The position numbers and the translations under genes were made by a program. Below are positions 58,809-64,000 of a DNA stretch of 64,000 nucleotides, piece after piece. Source of the DNA: Cercozoa sp. M6MM. Taxonomy: Eukaryota; Endomyxa: Ascetosporea. Numbering within the stretch: position 1 is the first letter of the stretch; each line of letters begins with the position of its first letter. Under the pieces are notes generated by a model. It searched no databases and had not been told where the DNA came from. It saw nothing but the letters and a program-made list of their open reading frames with translations. Where the stretch lies: NCBI GenBank assembly GCA_040357565.1, contig JBDODJ010000021.1. One strand, given 5' to 3'.

Positions 58809-61800
58809 CCCTCGGGGGGGGGCCCCACCCCCGCCCCCGGCGGGTATACTCCCTACCTGCAGGTAGCGAGCAGCCGGCGAGTCCTTGGCGATCTTGCCGG
58901 CCGGCGAGATGTGGTCCGTCGTGATCGAGTCGCCCAGATTGAGCAGGCAACGCGCGCCCTTCACCGAGTGGATACCTGGAGAAAGAGGTATAGGTGGTAT
59001 AGGGGTATAAAGGACCAGGGGGCAACTACCCGGCTTGCTGGCGTCCATGGACTGGAAGAAGGGCGGGTGGTGAATGTACGTGCTGTCCTCCGTCCACGAG
59101 TACAGGTTGCCGGTCGGTGCCTACGCTCAGTACCTTAATACCTACTGCCTGCCCTGCCCAAACAAGCCTGTCCAAGCTACCTGCAACTCAGCCCACGCGG
59201 CGTTGCGCTGCTCCACCGTCGCCTCGTCGTACACGCGGTCGAACATGTCCTATGCACAAACAACCTTGCTCAAACAGCCCCTTGTTGCTAAGAGGATGGG
59301 CTACCTTGGTGACGTACTTGCTGCAGTAGTCGGCCACCTCGTCGCGCGTCGGCCAGATATCGCGCAGGAAGACGTTGTTACCCTCCTTGTCCTGCCACGT
59401 GTGCGTGCATTTATACCCCCCCCCACTTTACCCCCATCTACCTCTCCTACCTGGCCAATGGGCTCCTTCTCAAAGTCAATGTCGACGCGACCGGCCAGTG
59501 CGTAGGCCACCACCAGCGGCGGCGACGCCAGGTAGTTCGCGCGCGTGTGCGTGTGCACACGGCCCTGCAGTTATATAGGTAGGGGGTCGGGTAAAGGAGG
59601 GGTGGGGGGGGGGGGGGGGCAATGTACCTCAAAGTTGCGGTTGCCCGACAGCACACCGGCCACAACAAGGTCACCCTCCTCGATGGCCTTCTCGACCACC
59701 TGCGGGATGTCGCCCGAGTTGCCGATACAGGTCGTGCAGCCGTAGCCCACCGTGTGGAAGCCGAGCTGCTCCAGCGGCTTGGTCAGATTCGCCGCCTCGA
59801 GGTACTCCGTCACCACGTGCGAGCCCTGTTCGGGGGGGGGGGGTAAAGAGGAAAGTTAAAGGGTGGGGGGTTAAACACTCTACCGGAGCCAGCGACGTCT
59901 TGCGGAACTTGTCGACCGTGAGGCCCTTCTCCACGGCCTACAACACGGGGGTAAAGGAGGTAGGGGGAGGGGGAGGAGGTAAACTACCTTCTTGGCAACA
60001 ATACCGGCGCCCATGAGCACCGACGGGTTCGACGTGTTCGTGCACGACGTGATGGCCGTCAGAACAACGTCGCCATTGCGCAGAGTGTACTCCTATGTCA
60101 CCGGGGTAAACTAAGGGTGTATGGGGGGAAGGGGTTTAGATACCTCGCCCTCGTAGTCGAACTTGACCTCCTTGGCGACTTGGCTCTTCTCGAGGCCGAA
60201 GCTCTTGAAGTCCACCGGCGCCGTCAGACCCTACCCTCAGGGGGTAAAGGGAGGGGGCAGGGGGCAGGGGCAGAGGGGGGGGGGGGGTAAAGACTACCTC
60301 GGAGAACTCGGTCGGCAGATCGGCGATCGCGACGCGATCCTGCGGACGCTTCGGACCCGCCACCGACGGACGCACCTACCGGGAGGGGGGTGAGGGTAGA
60401 CGGGGGAGGTATAAAGACCATCCTACCGTCGAGAGGTCGAGATGCAGCGTGCTCGTGAACTCACGCTTGTCCTGACCTACAGACAGGGGTAATGGGGGGG
60501 AGGGGTAAGAGGGGTACAATTACCCGGGTTGGCGTACATCTCCTCCGACACGAACATGTTGTTGGCACGGAAGTAGGCCTCAAAGTCGGCCAGTTGCTGT
60601 ATTCGTTCGTACAAACAGACCGTTCATTTGTCCCAAAGACACACACATGCCTAGTTAAGGGGGTGCAGACAGGTACCGTCTGCGTCTTGCCCGTCTTGCC
60701 GAGGAACTCGAGCGTACGCGCGTCCACCGGGAAGAAGCCCATCGTGGCACCGTATTCGGGACCCTACGCACACCGTCAGTCAGTCAGTCAGTCACTCACT
60801 TAGTGATCAGTGGTATCAATTGATCGGTATCATTTGGTACCATGTTGGCCAGAGTGGCACGGTCCTCCAGCGACAGTGCCTGCACGCCAGCGCCAAAGAA
60901 CTCCACGAACTTGCCGATCACGCCTGTCAGGAGACGCCGTATACTATTACCCCCTAGCCCCCTTAATTAACTGGCTAGTACCGTGCTCACGCAGCTTCTG
61001 CGTCACCGTCAGCACAATGTCCGTGGCCGTCACGAACTGGTCCTACCAACGCAATCTTCCATCACTCGCAGTCCTCTCTCTGCAAGAGGTCTACAAAGTA
61101 AGTGATACCGGACGACCCGAGAGCTCGAAACCAACCACTTCCGGCAGCACCTACATTAGAGTCCATTTGGACCGCCCCACTCGCCCCGTCCACTCGTACC
61201 GTAGCACATGTGATAAGGGGGACTCGGACAGGAATCGGACAGATCACAACGCACCATGCGCACAGGCTGACCCAGCATGACGGACTCGGCCTCGATGCCG
61301 CCGACGCCCCAGCCGGCGATGCCGAGACCGTTGATCATCGTCGTGTGCGAGTCCGTGCCGACCTGGGGAAGAAGGGTAAGAGGAAAGGGTCGGAGGGGGG
61401 GGGGGTTCAAGCCCTACCAGGGAGTCGGGGAACATGATGGTCTCATCACCCGCAGTCAGCTCGAAGACGGAGCGCGCGAGGTACTCGAGGTTCACCTGGT
61501 GCACAATGCCCGTACCAGGCGGCACGATGCGGAAGTTGTCAAAGGCCTGGCTGCCCCACTTGAGGAACTCGAAGCGCTCCTTGTTGCGCTGCATCTCCAG
61601 CTCCTACGCAGACACAACACAATACACAGGGTGAGGGGGTAGGGGGGGGCAAAAAACCTGGTTCATCTCGGCAGCGTCCGGACGCGCGCTGTCACACAAA
61701 CATAATCTGGTAAAGTGGGGGGGGGGGTAAAGAGCTAGAAGAGCGCTACTAGTAGTCCACAGCAACCGAGTGATCAATCACGAGGTCCACCGGCACGCGC

Positions 61801-61993
61801 GGGTTGATCTGCGACGGGTCGGCACCTGCTCGTCCAAATATGCGTCCAGATGGACACGGACACACTCGACAGACAGATTGTACCGAGACGAGCCATGGCG
61901 GAACGCATGGCGGCCAGGTCGACCACAGCCGGCACACCCGTGAAGTCCTGCAGCACGACACGCGACGGCTTGAACGGCGTCTCCGTCTTGCCC

Positions 61994-62032
<39 letters not shown>

Positions 62033-62843
62033 GCGCATCGTTTCCTGTTGCGCCCAAAGCTTCGTTCGCGAAACTTCACTCGAAGTTCGCAAAGCTTCGC
62101 CGAGTTTCGTAACCAAGCGGAGCGATTGCGTCGAAATTGCATTTGAATTTCGACAAAATTTTAGCGATTTTCTCGTAAAGTTTCATCATCTCGCAATTTC
62201 AAATTGTTTTTGTTCCATTTTCAGTAAAGCGTATCAAAAATTTAGATTCGGCGATTTCGCATCAAGCGAAACGAACGAAAAGCCAAATGCACCTGGTTCT
62301 CGGACCACTGGAGGATGTTATGCACATCCGCCTGCGAGATCGCGAAGTCGTCGCAGTTGCGCACTACACAGAAAAACAACTACACCAACGCCGTTTCATT
62401 TAGCTACAACAAAGTACCAGCAGACTCAAGCAGCACACGGATCGACATCGGCAGCGAAGCGACCGAAGCGCCTGTTTTTTTTTTTTGTTTTGCAATTTTA
62501 CAAGTAGGTCATGCGGCAGTGTCAAGCGAAACATACCGGCGTGCGAGATATCAAAGTACTTCTTGCCATTCGCAAGCGATCGCAGCGTCTGCGCGCGCAG
62601 CGGCTGCACATCAAGGACAACACTTTAATTGTGAGAACAAAGCGCCCGACTGATCAAGTCAAAAAGCAAAAAGCAAAATGCAAAAAAAGAAAAATCCAGT
62701 CACCGCGATGCGGGACTGAATTACAGTGCTGCGCACGTGCGCCACAACACGTGAAAACTTGTCAGACACGTGCGACACAGCATCACACTCAATCTAACCC
62801 AAGGATTGCACAGCAAAAAACTCACATTCGAAAGCGACGACAT
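57736..62843 (-). CDS. ACO1: Aconitase, cytosolic/IRP1-AcnA type
   Basis: Iron-sulfur enzyme converting citrate to isocitrate. The reconstructed start is ATG 62843 (MSSLSN) joined to [20 protein letters not shown]. Then [156 protein letters not shown] (cluster Cys 1), [12 protein letters not shown] (cluster Cys 2 and 3) and VLSGNRNFE. Domain 4 includes [36 protein letters not shown] and [17 protein letters not shown]. It is the long single-chain AcnA/IRP1 form, about 890-900 residues. No mitochondrial presequence is obvious. Many introns carry G tracts on the plus strand. The 100-N gap lies between ARYLQ and ARGVSAKD and removes no coding sequence. Confidence 0.95.
58662..58807. repeat. Poly-G / 100-N gap / poly-C in aconitase intron
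   Basis: Fifteen G, then 100 N, then 31 C, followed by further G and C runs to about 58840. The gap length is a round placeholder. The inverted homopolymers suggest sequencing failure at a fold-back. Confidence 0.95.
61995..62032 (-). repeat. CA/GT microsatellite and GAAAGC-type filler in aconitase intron
   Basis: About 13 CA units, then roughly 250 bases (62040-62290) rich in CGAAGCTTCG-like inverted motifs, together filling one intron. Confidence 0.9.
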
Positions 62844-63088
62844 CGTGCACACTAGCCCGTGTATTCTGGCCAATACTCACACAACGGTCAGCCGTGCGTT
62901 TCGGAATTCACCGCTCCTCAAGTCGACCGGCTTTAATCTTTTCGGACAAAGCGGGTCCGGGAATTCAAACTGATTTTTCGACTCGCAATACAGCACATGG
63001 ATGTGTGCTTGCGTGTGATTATACACCTTAAATGAGTATCAAGGTACTTAAAAGCAATAGATTTCATATCAAGGATTATCGGTGAATT
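62844..63088. promoter_or_regulatory. Divergent promoter, aconitase and TAM41
   Basis: 245 bases between divergent starts. AT-rich next to TAM41. No iron-responsive or other named element seen. Confidence 0.35.
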
Positions 63089-64000
63089 ATGCAGGTGCTG
63101 CGCGAGATCACGAATCGGCTTCCGCCAGTGCGGTAGGAGACTCAAGGCCGTGTGCGCACTGTGGCTTGTTTACGTTTGTGTCTATAGGTACGCCGTAGGC
63201 TACGGTAGCGGTGTGTTCAGGCAGAGCGGGTACGAGAAACGGCAGTCGCCGCAAGTGGACTTGTTGCTTGTGAGCGATGACCCTGTGCAGTTCCATCGGT
63301 AGGTTTGTGGAAGGGGCATTGTGTGACACTAAAGTGTGTGTGCTTGATCGATGCCTCTGTAGAGAAGCACTGAATGACTCGACGTTGAAGGAGCACTACT
63401 CCTCCTTGGTGCAAGCGTGCAGGTATCTTGGGGCTTGGGTTGGTGCGAGTGTATGCTATGAGGACGCACTGCCTTGCAGCAACAATGAGAGCGCACTGAG
63501 GTGGCTCCAGCACAGTGGAACAGACGTATTTTTCAACAACAACTGTCGTCTGGGTGATCACTCGATCAAATATGGCGTGCTGTCCACCGAGTGTACATGC
63601 TTCAGTTTATCTTTTGATGTTTGATTTATTCCTCGTGCGTGTGCAGGTTTCCTGCGCGACCTGCTGACGTGGACTCCGTTTTGTGCGGCGCCACGTCTGC
63701 ACAAACCTGTCATTCTTGTGACTGGTACCTCTTCTCTCTGTACTTCTCTGTTTTTAACTAGAGACACATGAGACAGAAACGGAAGAACACACGGCCGAGT
63801 CTGAGTTCTTCCTACCTCCGGCCGACTTTGCCACCACGCTGTCGAATGAACCAGCCGAGCTCCTCCACATGTGCAATCCACAGACACATAGCATGGGTAA
63901 CTGTTGCCTTCTGTGTGTTAGATAAAATACGCAGATGTGTGTCCATACAGACCAGTTGCAAACGCTGATGTCTCTAAACCGTCTGATGGCCGCGTGCGTG
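63089..64000 (+). CDS. TAM41: TAM41-type mitochondrial CDP-diacylglycerol synthase, partial
   Basis: Inner-membrane-associated enzyme making CDP-diacylglycerol for cardiolipin (Mmp37/Tam41 family). The start is taken at ATG 63089 (MQVLREITNRLPPV). An intron (GTAGGAGAC...CTATAG) leads to RYAVGYGSGVFRQSGYEK, the nucleotidyltransferase YGSG motif, and VDLLLVSDDPVQFH with the catalytic Asp. It continues WVGASVCYEDALPC, DHSIKYGVLSTE, FLRDLLTWTPF and RLHKPVILV, all in family order. A polar insertion (THETETEEHTAESEF) follows. The last exon seen reads LQTLMSLNRLMAACV, where the window ends. About half to two thirds of the protein is present. No clear mitochondrial presequence is visible in the listed start, so an upstream exon is possible. 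Confidence 0.9.

Noticed and set aside
58331-59048. Frames reading through the 100-N block with poly-Pro/poly-Gly
   Set aside because: Artefacts of the gap and homopolymers. Aconitase exons on either side are in different frames and join by splicing.

Overview
This is nuclear DNA of a eukaryote. Genes are dense on both strands and broken by many short introns (mostly about 40-70 bases, GT...AG), and every confidently named protein is a eukaryotic family. A sperm-tail PG-rich protein implies a lineage with cilia or flagella. A heterotrimeric G-alpha, an RGS protein, an atypical E2F, an IKS1-like kinase, a sterol C7 reductase and TAM41 together suit a free-living or fungus-like protist (for example a stramenopile), but the sequence alone does not fix the lineage. 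I see no virus, transposon, plasmid, CRISPR array, rRNA or convincing tRNA. Three N blocks (32295-32304, 46403-46412, 58677-58776) are assembly gaps, and all three fall inside introns.

Layout. 1-1640: part of an unidentified minus-strand gene. 1.9-8.5 kb: three plus-strand membrane-protein genes (PAP2 phosphatase, ammonium transporter, 7-dehydrocholesterol reductase). 8.6 kb: KISH/TMEM167 (minus). 9.2-13.9 kb: COP9 subunit CSN4, eIF1 and an orphan coiled-coil protein (plus). 14.6-16.3 kb: G-alpha. 16.8-21.8 kb: a large unidentified protein and Rab1 (minus). 22.1-29.4 kb: a very large unidentified helical-repeat-type protein. 29.6-32.6 kb: a ChaC gamma-glutamylcyclotransferase fused to a class V aminotransferase. 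33.2-37.4 kb: PP1 (minus) and an IKS1-like kinase (plus). 37.6-41.1 kb: a SET methyltransferase (minus) and a membrane RGS protein (plus). 41.8-46.7 kb: a Ras-like GTPase (minus) and a dynamin-related protein (plus). 46.7-52.0 kb: an atypical E2F with two DNA-binding domains (minus) and a PPTC7-type phosphatase (plus). 52.4-57.6 kb: an IGHMBP2-like helicase (minus) and the PG-rich protein (plus). 57.7-64 kb: cytosolic-type aconitase (minus) and the start of TAM41 (plus).

From 33 kb onward the genes sit mainly as divergent pairs sharing 250-560 bp upstream regions, and the convergent ends are often 50-200 bp apart. Most are housekeeping genes: trafficking (Rab1, KISH, dynamin), signalling (G-alpha, RGS, Ras, PP1, PPTC7, kinase), cell cycle (E2F), translation (eIF1) and mitochondrial or central metabolism (aconitase, TAM41). 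G-alpha and RGS are a plausible functional pair 25 kb apart.

The most unusual points are the ChaC-aminotransferase fusion, a G-alpha start codon apparently interrupted by an intron, an RGS domain on a two-pass membrane protein with a Cache-like outer domain, an E2F whose two DNA-binding domains lie far apart, and introns filled with long C tracts that are almost always on the sense strand. Exon boundaries were placed by eye from splice motifs, reading frame and family similarity recalled from knowledge. No alignment or transcript data were available.
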